64,000 nucleotides of DNA. It comes from Tropicibacter sp. R16_0 (lineage in GTDB: Bacteria; Pseudomonadota; Alphaproteobacteria; Rhodobacterales; Rhodobacteraceae). Under the pieces are notes generated by a model, which searched no databases, was not told the DNA's origin, and saw only the letters and a list, made by a program, of their open reading frames with translations. This document shows, in pieces, positions 53,268-63,885 of the stretch (position 1 is the stretch's first letter; each line of letters opens with the position of its first letter). The DNA lies in NCBI RefSeq assembly GCF_017743935.1, contig NZ_JAGHRE010000003.1:186001-250000 (forward strand), given 5' to 3'. The position numbers and the translations under genes were made by a program.

Positions 53268-53346
53268 AGCCCGGCATCGCCGGGCAGCGCCCGACCCTCC
53301 CCACGGGAGGGCGCTTTCAGCACCCACCCAGGGTCAGGCGCTGCCC
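53268..53346 (+). repeat. Structured intergenic element between glyS and ppdK
   Basis: A CCCGGC/GCCGGG hairpin (53270-53285) runs into a 17-bp inverted repeat (53282-53298 with 53330-53346, one mismatch) that encloses an inner CCC-rich hairpin. It can form a cloverleaf-like RNA or cruciform. The arms start GGGCAGCGCC; their sequence differs from the R1-R6 arms. Confidence 0.6.
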
Positions 53347-53460
53347 TCATTGTTGTTCGCCACCCCTAGCAGGACAGGCGATTTGCCCATTTCGGGCCTC
53401 TGTGACCCTTGCGCCACGCCGAAACCTTCTTATGCTGCGGTGAAACCAAAAGGTGCCGCA

Positions 53461-56010
53461 GTGCAGAATAATCCCAACACCACCCTCATCACGGCAACCG
53501 CCCCCGTGGCGGCGAACACCCATGGCGGGCGCGCAAAGTGCCTGCAACGTCTGGTGCGTCTGGAGCTGCCGGTGCCGCGGACTGTCGCGCTGTCCTTTGG
53601 TGCGGTGCATGACATCGCCGAGGGGCAGATGCCGGACATCGCGGCGGTTCTTGAGCAATTCGAAGAAACCGATCTGCTGTGCGTGCGGCCCAGTTCCGAG
53701 GACCCGGATTGGGGTGGCCCCGGGGCGATCCTGAACATTGGAATGAACGACGCCCGCTATGTCGAGCTGTCCGACAGCATGGGGGCCGATGCTGCGGCGG
53801 CGCTCTATCTGCGGTTTGTGCAGAACTATGCCGTGCATGTCGCACGTCTGGATCCGGATGTGTTTGAGGATGTGGTGGACGAAGGCCCTCAGGGACTGAG
53901 CGAAGTTCTGCACGCCTATGAGGCGGAAACCGACGAGCAATTTCCGCAAGACCCGGCAGAGCAGCTGTCAGAGGTTTTGAAATCCATGGCCCGTGCATGG
54001 GAAGGCACCACCGCCCGCCTATTGCGGCAGGCCAAAGGGGCGCCTGCGGATGCGGGGCTGGGCCTTGTGGTGCAGCAGATGATCCCGGGGGTGGGGCAGG
54101 GAGAGTGCGGTTCAGGCGTGCTTCAACTGATCAACAAATCAACGGGGATGCCGCAGATCACCGGCCGCTACCTGAGCCAAAGTCAGGGGCGCGATGCGCT
54201 TGGGGCTGGGTCCGGGGCGCTCTATCTGGAAAAGGACGCGCGCGGGCCGTCGCTGGAAGAGCTGGCGCCCGAGGCGTTTGAAGAGCTCAAGACGCATGCC
54301 GCGTTGATGCGTGCCAAACTGCGCGAAGAGATGCAGGTCGAGTTTGTGATCGAAAGCGGTCACGCCCACATTCTGGACGGTGTCCGAGTGCCCCGCAGTG
54401 CGCGCGCGTCGGTACGGATTGCCGTGCGTCTGGCCGAAGATGGCATCATCCCGCAGGAAGAGGCCGTCGTGCGGGTCGATCCGCATACGCTGAACGAGCT
54501 CTTGCACCGGCAGGTGGACCCTGAGGCGACACGCGATGTGCTGACCACCGGAATTGCCGCAAGCCCGGGGGCCGCCACCGGCAAAATCGTCTTTACCGCC
54601 GCCGAGGCGCAGGCGAGCGCTGCGCGGTCCGAGCCCTGTATCCTGGTGCGGCGGGAAACCTCTCCCGAGGATGTGCGGGGCATGCATGCGGCAGTGGCCG
54701 TGTTGACCGAAAAGGGCGGGATGACCAGCCATGCGGCCGTGATTGGTCGCGGTATGGGCCTGCCATGCATCGTCGGTGCGTCGGACATGACGTTCCAGAC
54801 CAAGAAGAAAACGCTCACCGCCCCGGATGGGCGCGTGTTCAAGACCGGCGATACGCTGACCATCGATGGCAGCTCGGGGCAGGTGCTGGCGGGACAGCCC
54901 GCGATGCTCGAGGCGGCGCTGGATGAGAGCTTCCAGACGTTGATGGGGTGGGCGGATCAGGCCCGCGACATTGGCATCCGGGCCAACGCGGATACGCCCG
55001 CAGATGCCCAGACCGCCCGGAATTTCGATGCGCAAGGCATCGGGCTGTGTCGGACCGAGCATATGTTCTTTGATCCCGGTCGCCTGACAGTGATGCGCGA
55101 GATGATCTTTGCCGATGAGCCCTCGGGCCGAGCGGCGGCGTTGGAACGTCTGCTTCCCATGCAGCGCGAGGATTTCACCCAGCTCTTTCGCATCATGCAG
55201 GGCAAACCGGTCTGCATCCGGCTGTTCGATCCGCCCCTGCACGAGTTCCTGCCCACCACCCGCAGTGGTCAACGCGAATTGGCCGAGGCGCTGGATATTC
55301 CCGTCAGCGACGTCACCCGCCGGGTCGAGGCGATGAGCGAATACAACCCCATGTTGGGCCTACGCGGAGTGCGCCTGGGTGTGACGGTTCCCGAAATCTA
55401 TGACATGCAGGCGCGGGCGATTTTTGAGGCCACGATCGACGCCAGCCACGACGGGGCCCCGGTTGTTCCCGAAGTGATGATTCCTCTGGTCAGCGCCAAA
55501 CGCGAGGTGGAACTGGTCAAGGTGCGCATTGATGCGGTGGCCGCTGCCGTGGCCCAAGAACGTGGTCAGGAATTTGACTATCGCCTGGGCGTCATGGTCG
55601 AAACGCCGCGTGCGTGTCTGCGCGCGGATGAGATCGCGCCGAACACCGCGTTTCTGAGTTTCGGCACCAACGACCTGACCCAGATGACCTATGGTCTGTC
55701 GCGCGACGATGCGGGGCGCTTCATGTCGGCCTATGTTCAGCAGGGGGTCTTTAACGAAGACCCGTTCCATGTGCTGGACACCGACGGCGTCGGAGAGCTG
55801 TTGCAGTTGGGGGCGGCCCGTGCACGTGAGGCGCAGCCGGGTCTGACCCTTTCGGTCTGTGGTGAACACGGTGGTAACCCCGAATCAATCGCCTTTTGCC
55901 GGGATGCGGGTTTTGATTATGTGTCGTGCTCGCCGTTCCGGGTGCCGGTCGCGCGGCTGGCAGCCGCCCAGTTGGCGATCGCCCATAAACTGGGAGAAAG
56001 CCCCCGTTAA
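53461..56010 (+). CDS. ppdK: Divergent pyruvate, phosphate dikinase / PEP-binding protein
   Basis: 849 aa from the GTG at 53461, with AAAGG 7 nt upstream. The phospho-His domain is intact (KGGMTSHAAVIGRGMG, H424), as is the PEP/pyruvate barrel, whose catalytic Cys is C800 in VCGEHGGNP. The N-terminal ATP-grasp part, however, is atypical: GNKGA reads HGGRAK, the VRSGA...SMPGMMDT stretch reads VRPSSEDPDWGGPGAI, and the final LQTRSGKR-like motif reads LDGVRVPRSA. The barrel chemistry is probably kept; ATP use as in classical PPDK is in doubt. Shorter than the usual 870-890 aa. Cytosolic. Confidence 0.85.
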   Translation: MQNNPNTTLITATAPVAANTHGGRAKCLQRLVRLELPVPRTVALSFGAVHDIAEGQMPDIAAVLEQFEETDLLCVRPSSEDPDWGGPGAILNIGMNDARYVELSDSMGADAAAALYLRFVQNYAVHVARLDPDVFEDVVDEGPQGLSEVLHAYEAETDEQFPQDPAEQLSEVLKSMARAWEGTTARLLRQAKGAPADAGLGLVVQQMIPGVGQGECGSGVLQLINKSTGMPQITGRYLSQSQGRDALGAGSGALYLEKDARGPSLEELAPEAFEELKTHAALMRAKLREEMQVEFVIESGHAHILDGVRVPRSARASVRIAVRLAEDGIIPQEEAVVRVDPHTLNELLHRQVDPEATRDVLTTGIAASPGAATGKIVFTAAEAQASAARSEPCILVRRETSPEDVRGMHAAVAVLTEKGGMTSHAAVIGRGMGLPCIVGASDMTFQTKKKTLTAPDGRVFKTGDTLTIDGSSGQVLAGQPAMLEAALDESFQTLMGWADQARDIGIRANADTPADAQTARNFDAQGIGLCRTEHMFFDPGRLTVMREMIFADEPSGRAAALERLLPMQREDFTQLFRIMQGKPVCIRLFDPPLHEFLPTTRSGQRELAEALDIPVSDVTRRVEAMSEYNPMLGLRGVRLGVTVPEIYDMQARAIFEATIDASHDGAPVVPEVMIPLVSAKREVELVKVRIDAVAAAVAQERGQEFDYRLGVMVETPRACLRADEIAPNTAFLSFGTNDLTQMTYGLSRDDAGRFMSAYVQQGVFNEDPFHVLDTDGVGELLQLGAARAREAQPGLTLSVCGEHGGNPESIAFCRDAGFDYVSCSPFRVPVARLAAAQLAIAHKLGESPR

Positions 56011-56185
56011 ACCCACTATATCTTGTGTTTCAATGCGTTAACGACGTTGCAAGACTTGGCGGATATCAACGCATTTCTACTTGCAATTTGCGAGAAACTG
56101 GACCTTTGCCGCAAGCTGCGCTAAATGGCAGCCTGCGCCCGTCGGGGGAGGGTCTGGCGCGCGAGTGCCGTTTGGGGTTTTTGAT

Positions 56186-56821
56186 ATGAGACGTTTCTTT
56201 GTGGCTGCAGCCGTTATCTTGGCTGCTCTGGGGTCGAAATCGGCCATTGCAGACACCGGATTGGACATGGTGATCGAACGCGAGCAGGCATCCCTGAACG
56301 CGCAACCCGGATCGCGATTCCGTCAGTACCTCAAATCGTTTCGTCCAAAGCCCAAGCCGGTCGAGGTGACATACTCTCGCGCATGGCTGGACGATCAGCC
56401 CAAGCCGGAAGGTGACGAGAATTTCCGCTGCTTGTCCGAAGCCCTGTATTTCGAGGCTCGTGGTGAAACCGTCAAAGGTCAGTTCGCCGTGGCCGAGGTG
56501 ATCATGAACCGGGTCAAAAGCAGCCGCTTCCCCAATTCGCTGTGTGGTGTGATCCGTCAGGGTACAGGCAAGAAGTATCAGTGTCAGTTCACCTACACCT
56601 GTGACGGCCGCAAGGAAGTCATTGCCGAGAAGCAGGCGTTCGAACGCGTGTCCAAGGTTGCGCGCGTCATCATTGACGGCGTGTCGCAAGAGCTGACCAA
56701 CGGCGCGACCCATTATCATACGACAGCAGTGCGCCCCAGCTGGTCGCGGGTCTATAAGCGCACCGCCAAGATTGGCGTGCACATCTTTTATCGCCACAAC
56801 TATCGCACCGCCAGCAACTGA
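56186..56821 (+). CDS. Secreted cell-wall hydrolase (SleB/Hydrolase_2)
   Basis: 211 aa from the ATG at 56186. Signal peptide to about residue 22 (KSAIAD). The SleB-type domain begins CLSEALYFEARGE, whose Glu is the presumed lytic residue, followed by QFAVAEVIMNRV, CGVIRQG and ATHYHTTAVRPSWS. It cleaves peptidoglycan in the periplasm; the family is common in alphaproteobacteria outside sporulation. Confidence 0.93.
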   Translation: MRRFFVAAAVILAALGSKSAIADTGLDMVIEREQASLNAQPGSRFRQYLKSFRPKPKPVEVTYSRAWLDDQPKPEGDENFRCLSEALYFEARGETVKGQFAVAEVIMNRVKSSRFPNSLCGVIRQGTGKKYQCQFTYTCDGRKEVIAEKQAFERVSKVARVIIDGVSQELTNGATHYHTTAVRPSWSRVYKRTAKIGVHIFYRHNYRTASN

Positions 56822-56979
56822 TGCTTTGACGGCAGAGAACCGGGTCGGGCGCATTTTTTTGCGTCCAACACTGCTGGGCGACGCATTCGGCCGCTGGTAT
56901 GGCGTTTGCGGTTCTGTTATGGGCGCGTCAGCCGCGTATGATGGTATCTCACTGTCCCGGCCCCGTGGAAGGCACCCAA

Positions 56980-57900
56980 ATGAGCTCTGAAATCCGTCTA
57001 GCCTTTGCGCACCCCTCGGAACGATCCGAAGCCACCGCTGCACGCGGTCCGCTGGATCGCATCTCGTTGCGCGATCACATTGTCGAGGTCGAAATCGGCG
57101 CGTTCCAGGCCGAGCGGGGGACCACGCAGCGCATCTGCTTCAACGTGGTGGTTGAGGTTCAGCCGCTGACCGGCCCGATCGACGACGACGTCGACCGCAT
57201 CCTGTCTTATGACCGCGTGACCGAAGCCATCGCCCACGAGCTGTCCGAGGAACGTCTGAATCTGCTTGAGACATTGGCCGAACGCGTAGCCGAGCGGATC
57301 CTGCTGGAACCGCAGGCGGTGCGCGCCTTTGTCCGCATTGAAAAGCTGGACCGTGGTCCCGGTGCCCTTGGGGTCGAGATCGTGCGCGGCAAGGACATGC
57401 TGCATCACGAGGTCACTGAAGAAGAGCGCCCGCATCCGCGTCTGGCCTATCTGTCGAATACGGCCATCGCCTCGGACAACCTGAGTGGCTGGATCGACCA
57501 ACTTGAAACCCGCGAGCGCCCGCTGATCATTTGCGTCGGCGCGCCGGATCTGCCTGCGCCGCAAACCGGTCACGCGATGACGCAGCGCCGGATTGACCTG
57601 CTGGCCATCGAACAAAATGCCTGGTCCCTTGCTGCACGCGATCATCGCTGCGTCGTGGTCTCGACACGGACCGAGCTGGATTGGGGCATGAAGAACGGCC
57701 AGATCTGTGTTTGGGCGCCATCCAAGATCGTGCTGGACGCGGTCGATGGTCCCTCGGCAGCGCCCTCCGAAGCCGTTGCTTTGGCGGCGTGGTTCGCGGC
57801 AACATTCGAGGCAGGCGAAATGCTGGTGATCGGAGCTGATTTGCCAAGCGACGCCAGCGTGCCCCTGCGTGCCGTTTCGGTGGAGCAGGCGACCCTGTGA
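56980..57900 (+). CDS. folB: Dihydroneopterin aldolase with C-terminal extension
   Basis: 306 aa from the ATG at 56980. FolB covers residues 25-140 (RISLRDHIVEVEIGAFQAERGTTQRI; ERLNLLETLAERVAERIL; FVRIEKLDR). The remaining 160 or so residues (PLIICVGAPDLPAPQTGHAMTQRRIDLLAIEQNAWSLAA...) are a Rossmann-like extension I do not recognise. FolB forms 6-hydroxymethyl-dihydropterin. Its stop overlaps the folP start. No folK is adjacent. Confidence 0.88.
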   Translation: MSSEIRLAFAHPSERSEATAARGPLDRISLRDHIVEVEIGAFQAERGTTQRICFNVVVEVQPLTGPIDDDVDRILSYDRVTEAIAHELSEERLNLLETLAERVAERILLEPQAVRAFVRIEKLDRGPGALGVEIVRGKDMLHHEVTEEERPHPRLAYLSNTAIASDNLSGWIDQLETRERPLIICVGAPDLPAPQTGHAMTQRRIDLLAIEQNAWSLAARDHRCVVVSTRTELDWGMKNGQICVWAPSKIVLDAVDGPSAAPSEAVALAAWFAATFEAGEMLVIGADLPSDASVPLRAVSVEQATL

Positions 57901-58895
57901 CACTCTGCTATCGTCCCTTGGTTCAATCCGGCGCGTCGCGGCCGGATGGCGCGATGCCTCTGGTCGGTACCGATCTCTGGTTTACCGATGTTGAGGTTCT
58001 GGAGCGTGGCCGTGCGTCTGTGATGATCAAGGCGGCGGAGCTGCCTGCCGACGTCGCAACACACCTGACTGCACCGCGCGCGCCTTTGGCTGGGATGGAC
58101 ATGAACCAGCCCCATATCATGGGCATTCTGAACACCACGCCTGACAGCTTTTCCGACGGCGGCGTACATGCCGGGGTTGAGGCCGCCGTTCAGGGTGCGC
58201 AGTCCATGGTGGCCGCGGGCGCGACAATTCTGGATGTGGGGGGCGAATCCACCCGACCGGGTGCCGCCTTTGTCCCGGCCGAAGAAGAGGTCGCGCGGAC
58301 CGCCCCCGTGATCGCCGCGATCCGGGCCGAAACGCAGACGGCGATTTCCATCGACACCCGCAAGGCTCAGGTGGCGCAGGCCGCTGTCTCGGCAGGGGCC
58401 ACCATCGTCAACGATGTCTCGGGCTTTACCTTTGACGCGGAACTGGCTCCGTTGTGTGCCGACCTGCGCGTTCCGGTCTGCGTGATGCATGCCCAAGGCG
58501 ATCCGGCCACCATGCAGAATGACCCGCAATACGAGGATGTCGTTTTGGACGTCTATCGCTTCCTTGATCGTCAGGTGTCGCAGCTTGAGGCGCTTGGCTT
58601 GGAACGCAGCCAAATCATCGTTGATCCTGGCATCGGCTTTGGCAAGACGCAAGACCACAACCTGGCCCTGCTCAAGAACCTGTCTGTGTTTCACGGGCTT
58701 GGCTGCCCCATCTTGCTGGGCGCGTCGCGCAAGCGGTTCATAGGCACCATCGGGCAGGAGCCGCAGGCGGATGCCCGCGCGCCGGGTTCGATTGCGGTCG
58801 CTTTGGCGGCCGCGGCGCAGGGGGTTCAGATCCTGCGCGTTCATGATGTGGCCGAGACGGCGCAGGCCCTGCGGTTGTGGCAGGCGGTGCGCTAG
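57897..58895 (+). CDS. folP: Dihydropteroate synthase
   Basis: 332 aa, GTG start overlapping the folB stop (GTGA). Pterin-binding barrel: IMGILNTTPDSFSDGG, DVGGESTRPGA, ISIDTRKAQVAQAA, NDVSG, GIGFGKTQDHN, LGASRKRFIG. The approximately 70-residue N-terminal extension before MNQPHIMGILN is longer than in E. coli. Joins pterin and p-aminobenzoate; sulfonamide target. Converges with, and overlaps by 4 bp, the EamA gene. The usual glmM neighbour is missing. Confidence 0.96.
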   Translation: MTLCYRPLVQSGASRPDGAMPLVGTDLWFTDVEVLERGRASVMIKAAELPADVATHLTAPRAPLAGMDMNQPHIMGILNTTPDSFSDGGVHAGVEAAVQGAQSMVAAGATILDVGGESTRPGAAFVPAEEEVARTAPVIAAIRAETQTAISIDTRKAQVAQAAVSAGATIVNDVSGFTFDAELAPLCADLRVPVCVMHAQGDPATMQNDPQYEDVVLDVYRFLDRQVSQLEALGLERSQIIVDPGIGFGKTQDHNLALLKNLSVFHGLGCPILLGASRKRFIGTIGQEPQADARAPGSIAVALAAAAQGVQILRVHDVAETAQALRLWQAVR

Positions 58896-59809
58896 CGTCG
58901 GAACAGCCGGGTCAGCGCGCCGTATTGGCTGAGGCCCACACCGCCCAGGATCAACAGAAGCGCCCAGATGAGTGATGGGGGCAGGGGTTCGCTGAGGAAC
59001 AGCCAACCCATGATCACCGACCAGATCGGCACCTGATAGTTGGTCAGGCTCATGAAGGTCGGACCGGCGCTGAGCACCACCATGATGCGCAAAAGAAAGG
59101 CCCCGGCCGTTGGGATCAACCCCAGCACAGCGAGCGCTGCAAACGTTGGGCCATCGACGGCGGGCGGTGCGCCTTCGATGGCAAGGGCCATGATCAGCAC
59201 CGGGACCAGGCCGATGAACAAGGTGACGGCGGTCAGGCCCACCGGGTCCGCCTTGGGCAACTTGCGCAGCATGACAGAGCTGACCGCATAGCAGGCCGCA
59301 GCCGACAGGCAAGCGAGGCGACCCCAGATTTCATCCTCGGTCCCGCTGTTTTCAAATGTTTGCCCGCCGATCAGGACGACGACCCCTGTGAAGCCCACGA
59401 CAAATCCAAGTGCCTTGCGCCAGCTGAGTTGCTCCCCTGGTACCAGAAAATGAGCCAGCGGCAGCACCATCAAGGCAACGGATGCCATCGAGACCCCGGT
59501 GAAACCACTGGTGACATACTGCTGTCCCCAGCTGATCAGCAGGAACGGAACTGCGGTTGAGAGGGCGCCCGTGATGGCCAGTAACACCCAGGTTCCCGCA
59601 CTGACGGGAGCCGCGAAGAGGCGCGCGCCTTTGAAGAGCCAGCTTAGCCCTAAAAGGCCCGAGGCAAAGACGATCCGGGCGGACGCAAGCCAAAAGGGTG
59701 TGATGCCGCGCAGGGCGATCTCGATCACCAGAAAGGTGGACCCCCAAATAAGGCCCAAGGCCGCAACCATGAGCCAATCACGGCGAGAAATATCAGGAGT
59801 GTTGTTCAT
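58892..59809 (-). CDS. EamA/DMT-family transporter
   Basis: 305 aa, about ten helices in two EamA repeats (GLIWGSTFLVIEIALRGI; CYAVSSVMLRKL). Inner-membrane drug/metabolite exporter family. Substrate unknown. Confidence 0.94.
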   Translation of the reverse strand: MNNTPDISRRDWLMVAALGLIWGSTFLVIEIALRGITPFWLASARIVFASGLLGLSWLFKGARLFAAPVSAGTWVLLAITGALSTAVPFLLISWGQQYVTSGFTGVSMASVALMVLPLAHFLVPGEQLSWRKALGFVVGFTGVVVLIGGQTFENSGTEDEIWGRLACLSAAACYAVSSVMLRKLPKADPVGLTAVTLFIGLVPVLIMALAIEGAPPAVDGPTFAALAVLGLIPTAGAFLLRIMVVLSAGPTFMSLTNYQVPIWSVIMGWLFLSEPLPPSLIWALLLILGGVGLSQYGALTRLFRR

Positions 59810-59885
59810 CCCGCGACCTGACCCCGAACTAGGGGTGGGGTCAAGCGCCAGACTTACGTGCGCGTCGGAAAGAGAAGGGGGGGAA

Positions 59886-60111
59886 CTCCCGCCCGTCGGA
59901 GACGCCCCTTGCGGGACGCCACCTCCCGTTGGGCCGGGCCTCGCTTCGCTCGGCGGTTGGTGCTTGCTGCTTCCGCCGCGATCAATCGGGCAACAGTCGC
60001 TTGTTTGTTGGCAGCCAGTATGCAGGCGGGACCGCGCCGAGCGAAGCGAGGCGCCCGGCCCAAGGCCGTTAGCGGAGCTGACGCAGTCAGGTCTGCTCGG
60101 GCGCGGGAGCC
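59886..60111 (-). repeat. Composite hairpin repeat, copy R5 with long loop
   Basis: Inverted arm B (59886-59934), left inverted repeat (59932-59956), about 75 bp of unrelated loop DNA, right inverted repeat (60033-60060, containing GCCGAGCGAAGCGAGGCGCC), then arm A' (60061-60111; CAAGGCCGTTAGCGGAGCTG ... GCGCGGGAGC). It fills the 312-bp gap between EamA and the second Rieske gene. Confidence 0.8.
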
Positions 60112-60121
60112 CCCCGGCTCT

Positions 60122-61273
60122 TTATGCGCAGGCGTCGCGGACCATCTTTTGGAACTCGGCGAGCATCACCTCGCCGCCCAACCCTTCCGCCAGCGCGGCG
60201 ACGGAATAATCCGGCGACCGCAACGAGCGCTGCATCTTTTCGCAGACCCAGACATCTTCGGTCTGAAAATCACCGGTCTCCAGCGGGTGCTGGGTCCAGT
60301 TCCTGGATTCGATAATCCCGGTCTCGGGATCATATCCGGGCGTCCCTTTGAGCGGCTCCTTGTAGCTCCACCAGCTTTTGGGCGACCAGGTGCGCGACCG
60401 CATGATCGTGGTGTCTCCGTCCACCGGCTCCATCGTGGAGATGGTCAGCGACCAAGGCGAGGGGACAATCATCGTGGTCGGGAACATCATGTAGACACCG
60501 CCATATCCGGGATCCTCGGCGCCCTTGATCTTGGTCATGCCAGCCCCGCGTGTCTGCTGTTCGACAAAAACCGGGATGCGGTTCTTGATCCCGTCGCGCT
60601 CGGTCGAATACCAGACCATGTGCTCGCCATGCAGGTCCCAGACGTTCACCCCAACCTTGGGCCCACCTAGAGTGTTTTCATGCAGATAGGCCAAATGATA
60701 CCCGTCGATGGCATTCTCGAAGAACACCTTCCAGTTGCACTTGAGCTTGTAGACGAATTCTTCGCTGGCCTGCAGCTTGGGGTCCGTGATGTCATGCGGA
60801 AAGGGGGCCGCGTCCAGCGGTGCGATCCAGTCGGCAAAGTTGGCCTTGGGATCCGGATTAACAAAGATCATACCCTTCCAGCGCCCGATCGAGGCGTCGT
60901 GCAGGTTGAGCGACTTGCGATCCAAATCGGGGAAGCACTCGGACCGGTCCGGCACGCCGCGCAACCGCCCGTCCAATCCAAAGGTCCAGCGGTGATAGGG
61001 GCAGACCAGCGTCTTGCCGGCGTTGCCGCGCCCTTCGAGCAGTTCGGTCCCCCGGTGGCGGCAGATGTTCTTGAACGCGTTCAGATTGCCCTCGGCATCC
61101 TGAACCACGGCAATCGGCTGCACGCCGATGCGGGCCGTGACATAGTCGCCGGTGTCTTTGAAATCGCTCTCATAGGCCACAAGCTGCCAGGTTTTGGTGA
61201 ACAGGGTCTCCTGTTCCCGCTGAAACCACTCGGGTGAATAATAGGCTTCTTTCGGCAGAATTTGCGCTGGCAT
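60122..61273 (-). CDS. Rieske 2Fe-2S oxygenase alpha subunit 2
   Basis: 383 aa from the ATG at 61273 (AAAGGA upstream). C71-x-H73 and C91-x2-H94 are the Rieske ligands. NWKVFFENAIDGYHLAYLHENT supplies the mononuclear iron ligands. Length and layout are close to the betaine/choline monooxygenase type. No reductase nearby. A different branch from the Rieske protein at 28 kb; substrate unknown. Confidence 0.9.
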   Translation of the reverse strand: MPAQILPKEAYYSPEWFQREQETLFTKTWQLVAYESDFKDTGDYVTARIGVQPIAVVQDAEGNLNAFKNICRHRGTELLEGRGNAGKTLVCPYHRWTFGLDGRLRGVPDRSECFPDLDRKSLNLHDASIGRWKGMIFVNPDPKANFADWIAPLDAAPFPHDITDPKLQASEEFVYKLKCNWKVFFENAIDGYHLAYLHENTLGGPKVGVNVWDLHGEHMVWYSTERDGIKNRIPVFVEQQTRGAGMTKIKGAEDPGYGGVYMMFPTTMIVPSPWSLTISTMEPVDGDTTIMRSRTWSPKSWWSYKEPLKGTPGYDPETGIIESRNWTQHPLETGDFQTEDVWVCEKMQRSLRSPDYSVAALAEGLGGEVMLAEFQKMVRDACA

Positions 61274-61374
61274 GGGGGATCCTTTCCTTGCTGGCACTCA
61301 ATTAGCTGTCCAAAGAGACAATTTAAAGGGGTGCGACAAGAAACTTTAACCCGATGCGGACCTTTGCCCAAATA

Positions 61375-61512
61375 CTACCGCCCTTGGAACATGTACGAAT
61401 TCCTGTTGGCCTTGTGATAATCTCTCTGTTCTTGCGAAACATTCTGCGACGGCTCGCAGCCCGAAATTCCTAACCCCACAAGTCCGAAAATCAACACGCG
61501 TATATATGCCAT
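61375..61512 (-). CDS. Tiny lipoprotein (45 aa) with HKANRN motif
   Basis: MAYIRVLIFGLVGLGISGCE is a lipoprotein signal with lipobox ISGC (Cys 19). The mature part is only 27 residues and ends RDYHKANRNSYMFQGR. GGGGA lies about 7 nt before the ATG at 61512. The C-terminus matches that of the lipoprotein at 17170-17316, which strengthens both as real genes. Function unknown; probably outer-membrane anchored. Confidence 0.7.
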   Translation of the reverse strand: MAYIRVLIFGLVGLGISGCEPSQNVSQEQRDYHKANRNSYMFQGR

Positions 61513-61600
61513 TGTTCAATCCCCTATGCGGATTGGTTGAACTCATATCTTAGCATGCCACGACAAAGGGACGCTGCACAGCGCCTGAGTTCGCAGAACG

Positions 61601-61629
61601 AAAAAGGGCGAAGCATTGCTGCTCCGCCC
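61601..61629 (-). terminator. Rho-independent terminator after ilvC
   Basis: On the minus strand, GGGCGGAGCA / TGCTTCGCCC (10-bp stem with one G-U pair) with a GCAA tetraloop is followed by TTTTT, 26 bp after the ilvC stop. Confidence 0.9.
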
Positions 61630-61654
61630 CGGAATTCGGCAAAGATCTGAAGGA

Positions 61655-63262
<1,608 letters not shown>

Positions 63263-63266
<4 letters not shown>

Positions 63267-63721
63267 TCGAGCTGGATGACATGGATCGCAATATCCTGCG
63301 GGCTCTGGTGCAGGACGCCAGCCTGAGCGCGGGCGCTTTGGGACGCCGGTTCGGCCTGTCGCAACCTGCAACATGGCGTCGGATCAAACGCCTGGAACAG
63401 GCAGGGGTGATAAAGGGTCGACGGCTAAGGTTGAATGCAGAGGCGCTTGGATTTGGGGTGACGGTGTTTCTGGGCGTCAAACTCGCCCGCAAGGGGCAAG
63501 TGAGCCTGGAGGATTTCGAACGCGCCGTCAGTGCGATCCCCGAGGTGCAGACTGTCGAGCATGTGCTGGGGCTATATGACTACCGCCTGCGCGTGGTTGC
63601 GCGGGATCTTCCAGATTTCGAACGGGTGCTGCGACGGCGGATCATGACTTTGCCCGGGGCAGGGGATGTCGAGGCCAATGTTCTCTTGAGCGAAGAGCGA
63701 CTGCCGGGTCCAATCGGGTAA
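63263..63721 (+). CDS. Lrp/AsnC-family regulator 2
   Basis: 152 aa. HTH (SAGALGRRFGLSQPATWRRIKRLEQAGVI) and RAM domain (VLGLYDYRLRVVARDLPDFERVLRRRI). Paralogous to the upstream regulator, translationally coupled to it; a heteromeric regulator is possible (inference). Confidence 0.93.
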
Positions 63722-63734
63722 GCATCGCCATCCA

Positions 63735-63862
63735 CCTGCGCGGCCTATCGGCCTTGCGTCCTGCGGACGGCAGGGGGCCAGGCTCACGCGGGCAAAGCCC
63801 GCGTGAGCCTGGCCCAACGGGAGGAGATGTCCCGCCAGGGGCATAGACGACGGGCGGGAGCG
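63735..63862 (+). repeat. Composite hairpin repeat, copy R6
   Basis: Arm A (63735-63777), a perfect 19-bp inverted repeat with an AAA loop (63775-63815, starting GGGCCAGGCTCACG), and arm B (63812-63862). The arms closely match R4 but the hairpin sequence is unrelated. Located between the convergent Lrp and GntR genes. Confidence 0.85.
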
Positions 63863-63885
63863 GCACCGTCTTCTAACTCAAAGGC

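Noticed and set aside
59499-60670. Plus-strand ORFs at 59499-60209 and 59858-60670
   Set aside because: They run through the composite repeat and antisense to the second Rieske gene.
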